From NCBI RefSeq assembly GCF_011386835.1, contig NC_088796.1, positions 83,597,468-83,661,467 on the forward strand: 64,000 nt of DNA, given 5' to 3'. This DNA is from Chrysemys picta bellii (taxonomy: Eukaryota > Chordata > Testudines > Emydidae). How positions within the stretch are numbered: position 1 is the first letter of the stretch; every line of letters begins with the position of its first letter. Below, piece after piece: positions 36,896 through 48,329 of this stretch. The notes beneath the pieces were generated by a model. That model was not told where the DNA came from, did not search any database, and saw nothing but the letters and a program-made list of their open reading frames with translations. The position numbers were made by a program, and so were the translations under genes.

Positions 36896-38705
36896 TTTAG
36901 AGGTACTGGACTCTTAAGTGTTTATAGATACACCTCTAAATGTGTATGGAGGTGCAACTTGAGATGGCCACATTTGAAAATATTGGTCTTAATTCTTTAT
37001 TTAAACACCTGGCCTGATTTTCAGAAGTGCTGAGCATCCTTAGTTCTCACTGACATCAATGAGATTTGTGGATGCTGAACACCTGTGAAAATCAGGCACT
37101 TTTCATGTAGGTGCCTAAATGTGAATTCAGGAGACTAATTTTAGACACCCAAATTTGAAAATTCTGACCTAAGCTTCTTGAAGCAAAACCCTGACTTCAG
37201 CATATGATCAGACAATAAGACTTTTTTCTGATAACGTAATGCTTCCATCTTGGGTTTCACTTACTGGGTGTTTTAGCACAATATCCTGCTTTAGAATTTA
37301 GGAAGTGGAAGTTTCTCCAGAACCAAGTAGAACTTGTTCTCTTCATAATTTCATAAATTCATAAGTGTATTTTCCCCCTCACTCTCTTTTCAGTCCTCCC
37401 TGAAGATAATATTATAATGTCTTTTAATAAACTCAGTTGTTATCTCTAAAGCCCTCTCTACACTTCAAAAATAACCATGCTTACACATGAAAGAAGATTG
37501 TGGCCCAACTGTGTTATACAAAATAGTTTAGAATTGCCAATGGGCCTATATCACATCCTGAAAGTAGATCTTCAGACAGCTCTACAAAGAGGCATTGTCA
37601 CACTAGTGAGCATTTCATTCCTTTTCTCGCCAGTAAAATTCTAGAAATGTGGGTGGGCAAATGCCAGTGCAGGAAGAAAGTTTGGGATTTCTCAGCACAG
37701 CATATTTTTTATGTCAATGAGATTATCTGCCTGGAAATCATGTTCATATAATTATATAAAGACACCAACTCATCCCTGATAAACACTTAATATACACTCT
37801 AATATCTCAAACAATGTTTGCACATATATCTTACTGTAGGACATTTAGGAAATAGTAACAATATTTACCCAGCTCTTCCAATATCCTATCATCACTTGTC
37901 CAAACTTTAGCAAACAAGCAAGCAAACCATTTCTACAATGATGGAGTAGATGGAAAATTAGCAGGAGTCAAAGGCCAATCTTTGATTATACTCTGCAGAA
38001 TGGATACACTAATTATGCCTCGTCCCTGGGTATTATGCCAGCACTGTATGTCTATGATTTTGTCACCCCTGCTTTAACATATGCAATGGATTTGGGATCC
38101 CCTGGGCATATAGTATGTGCATGGCTGACCTCTGCAACTGTGTGTCCAGTCAAGGAGTACAATACTCACACATGCCTTCCCCTCACCCCCCAAACTAATT
38201 CCTGCTGACATGTGATTGCACTTGTTTCCAGCGATGATGTACATTCTGTACACTTGACACTGTAACCTTGCCACTTTCTGCTGTTTTCATTTGATAAGGG
38301 GATTTGAGGACTGGCAGGTAATGGATTTGCTGAAATGCATCTGGTCTCATGTCCTGACCTTGGGACATTTCTGCACTTAACATTTCCACGATGACTGGCT
38401 CCCTTCAAAGCATAAGTTAATAAAAATAGCCCCCAACTACAGCAGTTTAACACCACACCAGTTTTACAGACTTAAGACAGCAGAATACCCGCACCTGTCT
38501 TTTCTCCTAATTACATATCTTTATGACATGAGCATATCCCTCCCTCCCTACAGGTCTGCTAGCATCTGCACAGATGGAGCAGCACACTATGCACACTACA
38601 CTTCCACAGCAATGTGATTCTATGCTGATCTCTAAGTATATCTCTCTTGATACACTTCCCTTCAGCCCTCCAACACTGTCCATTCAATTGTGGAGTTAGG
38701 AACAT
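36896..38705. other. Gene-free stretch
   Basis: No gene is recognised. Old repeat fragments are likely around 37010-37110 (CTGAGCATCC...AATCAGGC). Confidence 0.45.
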
Positions 38706-38711
38706 CATTTT

Positions 38712-39982
38712 CAACAAGTTTCAGAGATGTAGCCATGTTAGTCTGTATCAGTAAAAACAAGGAGTCCTTGTGGCACCTTGGAATCTAACAAATTTATTTG
38801 GGCATAAGCTTTTGTGGGATATAACCCACTTCATCAGATGCATGGAGTGGAAAATACAGTGGCAGGTATAAATATACAGCACATGAAAAGATGGGAGTTG
38901 CCTTACCAAGTGTGGGGCAGGGGTCAGTGCTAACAAGGCCAATTCAATTAGGGTGGATGTAGCTCATTCCCAACAGTTGACAAGAAGGGGTGAATATCAA
39001 CAGAAGGAAAATTATTTTTTGTAGTGATCCAACCACTTCCAGTCTTTATTCAGGCCTAATTTGATGGTGTCAAGCCTCTGGCCTGTCTCTCCCAAGGTCT
39101 GTGAGAGACAGGCCAGTCCTCATTTACAGACACCCCCAAACCTGAAGCAAATACCAGCAACTACACACTACACAACAGAAACACTAACCCAGGAACCAAC
39201 CCCTGCAACAAACCCCATTGCCAATTTTGTCTGCATATCTATTCAAGGGACACCATCATAGGACCCAACCACGTCAGCCACACCATCAAGGGCTCATTCA
39301 CCTGCACACCTACCAATGTGATATATGCCATCATGTGCCAGCAATGCCCCTCAGCCATGTACATTGGCCAAACCGGACAGTCTCTATGCAAAAGAATAAA
39401 TGGACACAAATCAGACCTCAAGAATTGTAACATTCAAAAACCAGTAGGAGAGCACTTCAATCTCCCTGACTTAATAACAGACTTAAAAGTCACCATTTTT
39501 CAACAAAAAAAACTTCAAAAACAGACTTCAACAAGAAACTGCAGAACTGGAATTAATTTGCAAACTTGACACCATCAAATTAGGCCTCAAGAAAGACTGG
39601 GAGTGGCTGGGTAACTACAAAAAATAGTTTTCCCTCTGTTGATACTCACACCTTCTTGTCAACTGCTGGGAATAGGCCACATCCACTTGGATTGAATTGG
39701 CCTCATTAGCACTACAAAAAGTAATTTCCCCTCTGTTGATATTCACCTCTTCTTGTCAACTGTTGGGAATGGGCTACATCCACCCTAATTGAATTGGCCT
39801 TGTTAGCACTGATCCCCCACTTGATAAGGCAAATCCCATCTTTTCATGTGCTGTATATTTATACCTGCTTACTGTATTTTCCACTCCATGCATCTGATGA
39901 AGTGGGTTATATCCCACTAAAGCTTATGCCCAAATAAATGTGTTAGTCTCTAAGGTGCCACAAGGACTCCTTATTGTTTTTA
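38712..39982 (+). mobile_element. Penelope-like element fragment with inverted arms
   Basis: The left arm (about 38756-39076) is an inverted copy of the right arm (about 39564-39982). Shared landmarks include the end of the coding region (GACACCATCAAATTAGGC), CAACAGTTGACAAGAAG, GAAAAGATGGG, CATCAGATGCATGGAGTGGA and AGTCCTTGTGGCACC. The right arm also contains a 97-bp tandem duplication (39616-39712 and 39713-39809). Between the arms lies the C-terminal part of the coding region. Inverted or tandem terminal repeats around a partial body are characteristic of Penelope-like elements. Confidence 0.78.
39085..39627 (+). pseudogene. C-terminal GIY-YIG endonuclease part of a Penelope-like polyprotein
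   Basis: The frame starting at 39318 encodes a recognisable GIY-YIG domain: the first motif reads IYAI, the second YIGQTG (residues 15-20), followed by the conserved Arg26 and His30, and a Glu in the PVGEHF stretch (residue 45). Cys7 and Cys10 just before YIG fit the CCHH zinc-binding insertion that sets Penelope-like endonucleases apart. The domain nicks target DNA to prime reverse transcription. The coding region is broken: upstream pieces lie in other frames (39085-39430), and after about 39560 the natural C terminus ending at a TAG near 39625 is in a different frame. The reverse transcriptase is missing. It cannot act on its own. Confidence 0.75.
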
Positions 39983-40142
39983 TCTTCAACAACTTAGTCC
40001 TATATGCATGCATGTATATATGTTTTATATTTTGATTAGGATACAAAGGTAGTTAAAAGAACAAAGTACCATACACACCAGTTGGGCAGCTACAAAGGAA
40101 GAGGATGACCATCAACAATTAAATTAAAAGTGTAAACACCAA

Positions 40143-40169
40143 AGAGAGAGAGAGAGAGAGAGAGAGAGA
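40143..40169. repeat. (AG)n microsatellite
   Basis: Thirteen uninterrupted AG units. Confidence 0.95.
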
Positions 40170-40375
40170 ATTATTTAGAGTGATACACCGGAGTATAACT
40201 AGGCGTAAGTGAATGTAATTAAGGAAAGGAAAACAGAAAATATCAAGGAAATTTTCTTGACAGTAAGCACTGTTAGGTCGAGGAATAGATACCCAACGGA
40301 GGTAATGGAACCCCATTGTTTGAGAAATTTAAAACTAGACTGAACAAGGCAACAAGTACACAATTGCACTAGCAG

Positions 40376-40667
40376 AGAAATGAAACATGCTGTTGGGGAT
40401 GCCCAGCGCTGTGAGCCACTGTGTTACATCTCTCTGCCTCAGCAAGAGTTTTGCTGGTGGGGTGATTAGACTGTGTCAGCTCCCTGTCACACCAGTCTGT
40501 GTTCCTCACCAGTAAATTCCTTAAGGCTCTCCTGGCCCAAACTTCACAGGTAATAGTCAGTGAACTCCAGCCCCCGAACTCCTCAGAGATGTTTCTCTCC
40601 AGTGCAGAGCCACTGCCACTTTGCATCCACAGAAAACATTAAGTTTGCTGCTTTTTTTAAAGAATCT
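40376..40667. other. Possible degenerate LTR-type sequence left of the CR1
   Basis: GC-moderate sequence with no gene. Together with 42149-42840, which it may once have adjoined, it has the look of an old LTR-retroelement piece into which CR1 inserted. This is weakly supported. Confidence 0.25.
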
Positions 40668-42148
40668 GTAGAATCATAGAATATCGGGGTTGGAAGGGAC
40701 CTCAGGAGATCATCTAGTCCAGTCCCCTGCTCAAAGCAGGACCAGTTCCCAACTAAATCATCCCAGCCAGGGCTTTGTCAAGCCTGACCTTAAAAACTTC
40801 TAAGGAAGGAGATTCCACCACCTCTCTAAGTAAGCATTCCAGTGCTTCACCACCCTCCTAGTGAAAAAGTTTTTCCTAATATCCAACCTAAACCTCCCTC
40901 ACTGCAACTTGAGACCATTACTCCTTGTTCTGTCATCTGCTACCACTGAGAACAGTCTAGATCCATCCTCTTTGGAACCCCCTTTCAGGTAGTTGAAAGC
41001 AGCTATCAAATCCCCCCTCATTCTTCTCTTCTGCAGACTAAATAATCCCAGTTCCCTCAGCCTCTCCTTATAAATCATGTGCTCCAGCCCCCTAATCATT
41101 TTTGTTGCCCTCCTCTGGACTCTTTCCAATTTTTCCACATCCTTCTTGTAGTGTGGGGCCCAAAACTGGACACAGTACTCCAGATGGGCTTCACCAATGC
41201 TGAATAGAGGGGAATGATCACATCCCCCGATCTGCTGGCAATGCTCCTACTTATACAGCCCAAACTGCTGTTAGCCTTCTTGGCAACAAGGACACACTGT
41301 TTACTCATATCTAGCTTCTCATCCACTGTAACCCCTAGGTCCTTTTCTGCAGAACTGCTGCCTAGCCATTCGGTCCCTAGTCTATTCTTCCATCCTAAGT
41401 GCAGGACTCTGCACTTGTCCTTGTTGAACCTCATCAGATTTCTTTTGGCCAATCCTCTAATTTGTCTAGGTCCCTCTGTATCCTATCCCTACCCTCCAGA
41501 ATATCTACCACTTCTCACAGTTTAGTGTCATCTGCAAACTTGCTGAGGGTGCAATCCACGCCATCCTCCAGATCATCAATTGAATAAAACCGGCCCCAGG
41601 ACTGACCCTTGGGGCACTCCGCTTGATACCGGCTGCCAACTAGACATGGAGCCATTGATCACTATCCGTTGAGCCCGATGATCTAGCCAGCTTTCTATCC
41701 ACCTTATAGTCCATTCCTCCAGCCCATACTACTTTAACTTGTTGGCAAGAACACTGTGGGAGACCGTATCAAAAGCTTTGCTGAAGTCAAGGAATAACAC
41801 GTCCACTGCTTTCCCCTCATCCACAGAGCCAATTATCTCATTGTAGAAGGCAATTAGGTTAGTCAGGCATGACTTGCCCTTGGTGAAGCCATGCTGACTG
41901 TTCCTGATTGCTTTCCTCTCCTTGAAGTACTTCAGAATTGATTCCTTGAGGACCTGCTTCATGATTTTTCCAGGGACTGAGGTGAGGCTGACTGGCCTGT
42001 AGTTCCCCAGATCCTCCTCCTTCCCTTTTTAAAAGATGGGCACTACATTAGCCTTTTTCCAGTATTCCGGGACCTCCCCTGACCGCCATGAGTTTTAAAA
42101 GATAATGGCCAATGGCTCTGCAATCACATCTGCCAACTCCTTTAGCAC
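40668..42148 (-). mobile_element. 5'-truncated CR1 LINE
   Basis: The left side is the CR1 3' end in inverse orientation (GAATCATAGAATATCGGGGT, GGAAGGGACCTCAGGAGATC), and the body encodes reverse-transcriptase pieces on the minus strand. The 5' part, with the endonuclease and the start of reverse transcriptase, is missing, as is usual for CR1 copies. It belongs to a different subfamily from the CR1 at 59712-64000. Confidence 0.9.
40899..41962 (-). pseudogene. CR1 ORF2 reverse transcriptase remnant
   Basis: Three minus-strand pieces in changing frames cover the second half of the CR1 reverse transcriptase and its C-terminal region. The piece at 41729-41962 holds QHGFTKGKSC (residues 23-32) and FLDFSKAFD (57-65), the latter carrying the first catalytic Asp. 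The catalytic FADD box is encoded at 41521-41538, followed by TK. The pieces at 41096-41452 and 40899-41138 correspond to the region ending in the conserved [11 protein letters not shown] stretch near the C terminus. Stops and frameshifts separate the pieces, so no functional enzyme is made. The parent enzyme copies CR1 RNA into the genome by target-primed reverse transcription. Confidence 0.88.
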
Positions 42149-45100
42149 CTGTACATTACAGCTCATTAATTTAACTGCAAACACAGAAGTGAAGTGATTT
42201 ATAGTAAAAACAAAACAAGTCTATTAACAAAAGACCATGGATTAAGTGATACCAAGTAAAAGAAATAAAGGCAGAAATGATTACAAGCAAATAAAAGTGA
42301 AAACGTGCATCTAAAAGTCTAAAACTTAATCTAGGAAGTTACGGTCTTTGTTCAAGATGATTTCTTTCAGTCCCAGTCTCCTTTCCAGCTTTTTACTGTC
42401 TGGCCTGGCCAGAACCCATCAGAGAGATCAAACCATTTGGTTTCTTTGTCTTCATAACATGAAAGAACAAGATGGAAACACTCTCTGCTCCTTATACTCC
42501 CAAAGAGATGTCTTTGTCTTACAAGTCAGGAAGGCCTTCTGGGGATTCAGTTGTATGTCTCTCTCTCTGAAGTGCAGGAGCCACATTAATTCTCTGTCTC
42601 TTGAGTTCAGGCTCAGAATAATCCCCACAGCTCAATAGCTGTGTTTTACAGCAAATATGTAAATCGAGGTAAACCCACATAATCTTTTGTCAAGGATAGT
42701 CCTGTTTATCACCTTTACCTAGGCTAGGCTGTCTGGTCTTAAATATATGCTAGTAACATCATACAGAGGGAATTCAAAACTTCACATATGTTAACATATG
42801 CATTTGACAATATTAATAACCAGAATGCTATTAGTTTTCATATGATGCTTCACAAGGCATACTTCATACAAATATTATTGCAGTAGCATGTAGGATGTGA
42901 ATAGAGTCATAATGATCTAATAATACTTATTTATCTTTTAATGTTTATGATTATACAGTATTATTAAAATACATGGATCTGACCATCATGCAGCACCCAG
43001 GGGAGGAAAATTACAAAGAGAAGTTCAAGGAAAGATTCTCTCTTCTCCCCTTACTGCTTAGCTCAAAACTTCCCTAATACTCAGAACCCCATCTTTTTCC
43101 TACTGAACCTACCTCAGGTTAGACACCTTTGGCACCAAAACCTAGTCTTCTCCCACAACTGAACCACTAAGCTCAATAAACCCCTCCCAAATGCTCCCTT
43201 CTCATTAACTCCATTTTCATTCCACTCCCAGCTCAGCCTACTGCTCCAACCCACCCACAGCCCCCAATGATACACCAAAGGAGCAAAGGCAACAAGAGAC
43301 TGATTTACTTTCAAGAAGCATGTGCAGGGGCCCCCAAATTCAGCCATTGTGGGACTAACCTGTTGCCCATGTTCTGCAGGTGCTCCTGATTGTCCAACCT
43401 ATTGGGAGTCCGTCAGTGGCAGCCAGGTGTATTGGAGTCTTCAAGGACTGAAGCAGCTCCAGTCCTCCCTGGAGTTACCCAGTGGCAGTAAGTGGTACTG
43501 AATGCTGCCCTACAGTAAGCCACATTATGGATACTACAGTGTGGCTGACCGAGTGGTGAGGGGCTTTAGCCCCACCAATACCTAAGGACACATATACATA
43601 CCTTTATAACAACTGTACAGTTTTTTCTCACAGATTAATATATTTGAGTATGTAAAGATGACTACTCAGGTCAATTGATACCAACTGCTGAAGTTTTGCC
43701 ATGTGAAGTGATGTCCATCCTTAGAAATATTTGCAAGAGTACGTATTTCATAAACTGCATATATTTGATTGCTATGCAGTAAATATTGATCACTATGGGC
43801 CATTTTAATAACAAACCCAAGCTAAATTAGGCTTACTGCTATTTGCACTTCAGCTAAACGTATTAAACCAGAAAGATTTTCAGTAGCATATGGGTCAAAA
43901 GAATGAATTGACATACTTTTCACAAGGCACAAATTGCAATTTTCAAGACATACAGAGAGGCCCGGGGCATCCTCTCAACTTGTAATGAAAGTAAGTGCAA
44001 AATGATCTCCTTCTTTTCCAAGTGTGTACTTCAAAATTAGAGTACTGATTTGAGCTTGTTTCATTATTTTCTGAAGCGCAATATATTTTCACCATAGCTA
44101 CTAAAGCAGAGTTACTGTAGCTTGAATTAGTTTTAGGAATGTTGTTTTGCTTTCCTACTTATAACAAAATAAAATAAACCTTACCATGGCTTATATACAC
44201 AGTCCAAACCATCAAACTGGCTAAGTTATTTCTTCATTTTAATGCAATGTCTATAATTTAAGAACTTTGTTCAGTTTTATCTGCTCAACAGCTTGTTTAA
44301 ACCACTCAAGGCCATAATTTACTGCTCACACTTTGCATAAAAGTTGATGTCAGGACAGTTCATTTTAGCTATTCCGAGCCACATACTGATTATGTAAGAG
44401 TGCCAAGTGTTATTTCTTAGAAATCTACCACAGACCTGCAAGATTCTCAAAAACGAAAGAGCATATATTTGTCAATGCAGAAAAACTGACTTGATATTTC
44501 GTATGTGTCAAGGTAATTGCTTTAGAAGCAATCTTTGCTCCTTTGCACTAGTGCTGTATGAGTAGGTTTTCTTCTTAACTGATGGAAAAGACACCACTCT
44601 TAAGAAAGCCTTAGTTTAAAAGTAACTTTTTAAGTGAGAACATGTGCAAGTGGAGGAATAAGATTTAAAATTTCCACCTCCTCAACACTTATTTTTATCT
44701 TCTGTATTTTTAATGCACCACAGTATTTAAATACCAGACATTTACAACTGTGTCCCAAGAGTAACATGCTTAAGGTTCTATAACAGATGTACCAGCCTGC
44801 TTCACTAACCATAGCTATTCTATTTATATTAAGAAGATACTCCATATTATGGAAAATGCGTAAAACCATCCATAGGAAAGGGTAGCACAGAAATAAAATT
44901 AATTAATTAAACTTAGAAGCCTAATGTATACTTCAGAGTAATTCCTCGCAGCAGAAAACTATTTAGGATATTTCTTGCTATGTTACTCATATCAGGAATA
45001 TGAGTTACTCTATTTGCATTATGATACTCTATCATCTCACATAATGCCAATGACAGTAAAGCACAGCAAGGAGTATGTGGAACATATTGCACCATAGAAA

Positions 45101-46329
45101 TAGTGAAACCACAGAGAATTAGAACTTCCATTATCAAGAACTATGGAATCAGGAACAGGTGATGCAATGAAATCCTGAAATACATGTACACCTGAACTAT
45201 TCTAGCTAGAAATGCCTTCTAATCAAACACTAAATCCTAGTTACTTGCAAAGCAACTAATAGAGGAACTATGCTGACACCTGTACAGTTATTTTCCTGAA
45301 AGATACTTAATGCTACAGTTCAGCCTTGTTCTTTTCTTCACCTACAATTATAGGATGTATTAGCACACTTCGCATAAATGCTATTAAAATAAGAATGTGG
45401 ATTGTGTGTGTGTGTGATTCTTCTGTGCTCTTCTCTGAAGAAAGATTTTCCAGCAACTCCACAACTGTCTTTTGTATGCATGTAGTAGGTACAGCCCACT
45501 AGATGTTCACTGTATATTAGAATCTCCCTGCTGAATGCTCAGATAACACTGTGCATCGAAGTAGTGATGTTATACCACACAATAATGTAACAAGTTAATT
45601 TTTTAAACATGCACCTTTTCCTAGATAACTCCCAGTTTTAGTCAGGCAATTGGGTTTAGGAACCCCCGCTTCTATTGTTCCAAGTACAGGTAACATGGCA
45701 GACTTTCAAGTCAGATGACTGCTTGAAACAGATGCAAGCTATTCCCTCAGAAATATGTATGCAGTGTTAGTTGTGCTGCAATGTTTTAGGTTTATTTACT
45801 TGTAATCTAAATAAAGTGTTAATACAACTAGAGTCTGAAGGGCATGTAGGCTTTCATCATATTTTAATTGTTTCTGTAAAATTTAATCATGGCTACTACC
45901 AGATAGTGACTTTTTGACAGATTCCAATAGTGGTATCTTAAACTATAATAAAACCTTTTGTATTTAAAAAAAACCCTTGATGTCTGAAACTTAAGTTCTC
46001 TTGGAACACGTGTGGTATTCCTCTCGTGGACTACAAAGGCTGTCTACTACAATAACTCAGCTCATTAAGCATGCAGCTCCTCAGCCTTGCAAGCTGTTGT
46101 GATCAGCAGCTGTTGCAAAGGAGTGAAAGGTCAAATGATCAGTTTGACTAGAAAGCATGGCTATTCAATCAGCTGCTATCCCTCAGAGGTAAAAATAAGT
46201 ATTTTCAAGTAAGGGCAAATTTCCATGTGTTGGTTCATTATAGCACAACTTTATAGGAGTAATGAGATATGAAAAAGGTAGCCCTGAACTTTAAAAATGA
46301 CAAGGTTTTCCCCACCCAGTAAGCAAAAG
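42149..46329. other. Gene-free stretch downstream of GADD45G
   Basis: No gene is recognised. Positions 42149-42900 look like an old LTR-type repeat (long A-rich runs, GTCTATTAAC, CATACAAATATTATTGCAGTAG). The rest, 42900-46330, is AT-rich single-copy-looking DNA without delimited repeats, where distal regulatory elements of the gene could lie. Confidence 0.4.
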
Positions 46330-46339
46330 AACACAAAAT

Positions 46340-46955
46340 TATTTATCAAAAAAGTTTATTATAAACATTAGAACGTTAATAGCAGCATAAATAAAAATTA
46401 TTGCATTAGTAAACCAGTTTTGCAAAGCAGCCCACAGGCCTCTGATAAAAATCGGTCTGTGTAAGTCTTTGTAGAAAAGTCTTTGTATAAATGTCACAGT
46501 AATAAGTCTCTAATAAGCCACCAAAATGTTTTCTTCTTAAAGTTTTGTAGACAGTGCCAACAGTTCATAGTTACAATATTTTGTCCAGTCTTTCCAAGTA
46601 ATTTTTGTCCAGTCCCCCAACCTTCTGTCCTTCCTTCTTAAAGTTCCACTTGACCTGAAAACTTGCAATATTTCTTCAGCTCCTGTAAACTTGCAATACT
46701 CATTCAGCTCCATGGCATGCCAGCCATTCCACTGCTGCAGCATAGTGGGGACTCACTGCTGGCATGAGACATCCCCTTTCTCCCTCACTTCTTCCTTCTC
46801 CACAAGAGCCCACTGCTTGCCAGTCTGAGCGACTTAATCCGATCTCTTGACCAGGCTAATCCACAGAATCAGCAACTTGTTGGTTCACCCAGGTGTGCAA
46901 CACCATGATGAGAATGCAACAAAGGTTTCAACCTCTCCAGTGCACTGAACCTTCA
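46340..46955 (-). other. GADD45G: GADD45G 3' untranslated region
   Basis: Follows the TGA at 46956-46958 on the minus strand. A canonical AATAAA signal is present as TTTATT at 46355-46360, so cleavage is expected about 10-30 nt beyond, near 46330-46345. The UTR contains an ATTTA-type AU-rich motif (TTTTATTTATG, complement of about 46391-46401), in keeping with the short-lived mRNAs of this family. The exact end is inferred. Confidence 0.7.
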
Positions 46956-48077
46956 TCACTCAGGCAGGGTGATAGTGGGCACCCAATCATTGACATTTCG
47001 GCTTTCCTCACAAAAGAGATTCAACTTTTCCAGAGATGGGTCCTTCCAAGCATCCTCATTGGGATTCTGTGAGAAGAAAGAACAAGACAAAACATATTCC
47101 ATGAGTACATATTACCAAGCTAGATCAGCAAGCAGTGGTGCTTTGGGAAAGTGGACTAGTCTCTTTAAATGGGCAGGTGTGTATTGACTGGAACAAGAAA
47201 GACGCAGGGGAGGGGGGAGAATCTGTGGTATTAGCTGAACACCAGCAATCCATTAATTGCAGCACCCAGAGGCGGCATGGAACACAGGATTTGGACTCTG
47301 TGGGTCACACAGCGCCAACAGGGGGCTTTAGCCCTGGTAGGAGCAGGTCTGGGCTGGCTGCCCGAGGGCCCGGCCCTTAGCGGCGGCTGCCCCGGACTCA
47401 CCGTGATGAGGATGCAGTGCAGGTCGCGGGGCTCCCCCGACTCCTCGCTGGGCCCCACGATGTCGGCCAGCTTGGGGATGTCGTGCAGGCGGACGATGTC
47501 GATGTCGTTGTCGCAGCAGAAGGCCTGGATGAGGGTGAAGTGGATCTGCAGGGCGATGTCCCCCTCGTCCTCCTCGGCCGCGGCCAGCACGCAGAACGCC
47601 ACCTTGTCGGGATCGCTGCGGGGCAGAGCGGCCGTTAGAAGCGGCGCCACCGGGCCCAGGGCCCCCGCGCTGGCCATGGGCAGCGGACTACAGCCCCCAG
47701 CAGCCTCCGCCCCTCGCCCGCCCGCCCGCCTGCTCGCTCGGATACTCACACATTCATCAGCTTGGCCGACTCGTAGACCCCGGCGGTCAGGCCGCCGCGC
47801 CGCTGCGCCGACACCAGCAGCTCGTGGAGGGCTTTGCCGGCGCCCTGCATCCTGCAACACAGAGCGGGGAAGCGGTTCAGTCCCAGTCCCGGGCCCAGCG
47901 CGAGACCCCCCTACCCCGAGACCCCCCGGGCAGCTGTTCCCCTGCACGCGCCGCCCGCCCCGCGCCCCGGCGGCAGCAGCCCCTTGCTCAGCAGCGCCCG
48001 CAGCACGCTCCGGCGGATAGGTACCTGTCGCTGCTCTCGGGCACTGGCTCCTGTCCGTGAATCTCCTCCAGAGTCAT
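46956..48077 (-). CDS. GADD45G: GADD45 gamma, growth arrest and DNA-damage-inducible protein
   Basis: Four coding exons on the minus strand: 48025-48077 (53 nt), 47750-47851 (102 nt), 47402-47615 (214 nt) and 46956-47066 (111 nt with the TGA), joined by GT/AG introns of 173, 134 and 335 bp. The 480-nt reading frame gives 159 residues, the usual length for this protein. The start begins MTLEEIHGQ, and the protein ends in [12 protein letters not shown]. The fold is the L7Ae/L30e-like domain of the GADD45 family, with VDPDKV at 52-57, the acidic loop EEDEGD at 66-71 and the helix [13 protein letters not shown] at 74-86. The family binds and activates MTK1/MAP3K4 upstream of p38 and JNK, and interacts with CDK1/cyclin B1, PCNA and p21 in growth arrest. 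Gamma rather than alpha or beta is chosen from the start GQxxVPES, AFCCxNDIDIVR and the C terminus. The gene is compact, intact and in a CpG island. Confidence 0.97.
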
Positions 48078-48150
48078 GTCGCTTCTCACAGCCTGTATCC
48101 GTATCCACACGGGGTGGCTCAGCGTTTAGATCCCACGAGCCGGTTCTCCC
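47330..48150. promoter_or_regulatory. GADD45G: CpG island over GADD45G exons 1-3
   Basis: GC content and CG dinucleotides rise sharply from about 47330 to 48150 (for example GCGGCCGTTAGAAGCGGCGCC and CCGCCCCGCGCCCCGGCGGC) compared with AT-rich flanks. It covers the first three exons and the 5' UTR, as is usual for genes of this family. Confidence 0.85.
47687..47700. promoter_or_regulatory. ZNF143/THAP11-like motif in GADD45G intron 2
   Basis: ACTACAGCCCCCAG resembles the ACTACAAYTCCCRG promoter motif bound by ZNF143 (with THAP11/HCFC1). It differs in the middle, so binding is uncertain. Confidence 0.35.
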
Positions 48151-48177
48151 ACTGGCTCTGCCCTAGTCCTAGCGACT

Positions 48178-48270
48178 GTGAAGTGGAGACTGGCGGCAGC
48201 TGCCGTATTTATAGGCAGCCTGGCTGCTGTTCCGGCAGCTGGCGGAGTCTTTGCAGCCCTCATTGGCCAG
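48178..48270 (-). promoter_or_regulatory. GADD45G: GADD45G core promoter
   Basis: On the minus strand, TATAAATA (complement of 48206-48213) lies 129 bp before the start codon, and CCAAT (complement of 48262-48266) about 50 bp further upstream. Transcription should begin near 48178-48182, giving a 5' UTR of about 100 nt. TATA plus CCAAT fits an inducible immediate-response gene. Confidence 0.8.
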
Positions 48271-48329
48271 CCTAAGGGAGTATTATTATGATAATCGGGG
48301 GTAGGCTGGGCCGGCTCGTGCCAGGAGGC

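Noticed and set aside
47231..47947. 238-codon minus-strand frame across GADD45G exons 2-3
   Set aside because: It reads through introns. The real gene uses GT/AG splice sites that give the family's standard 159-residue protein.
47277..48020. 247-codon plus-strand frame opposite GADD45G
   Set aside because: Antisense shadow of the CpG island, without domain or start context.
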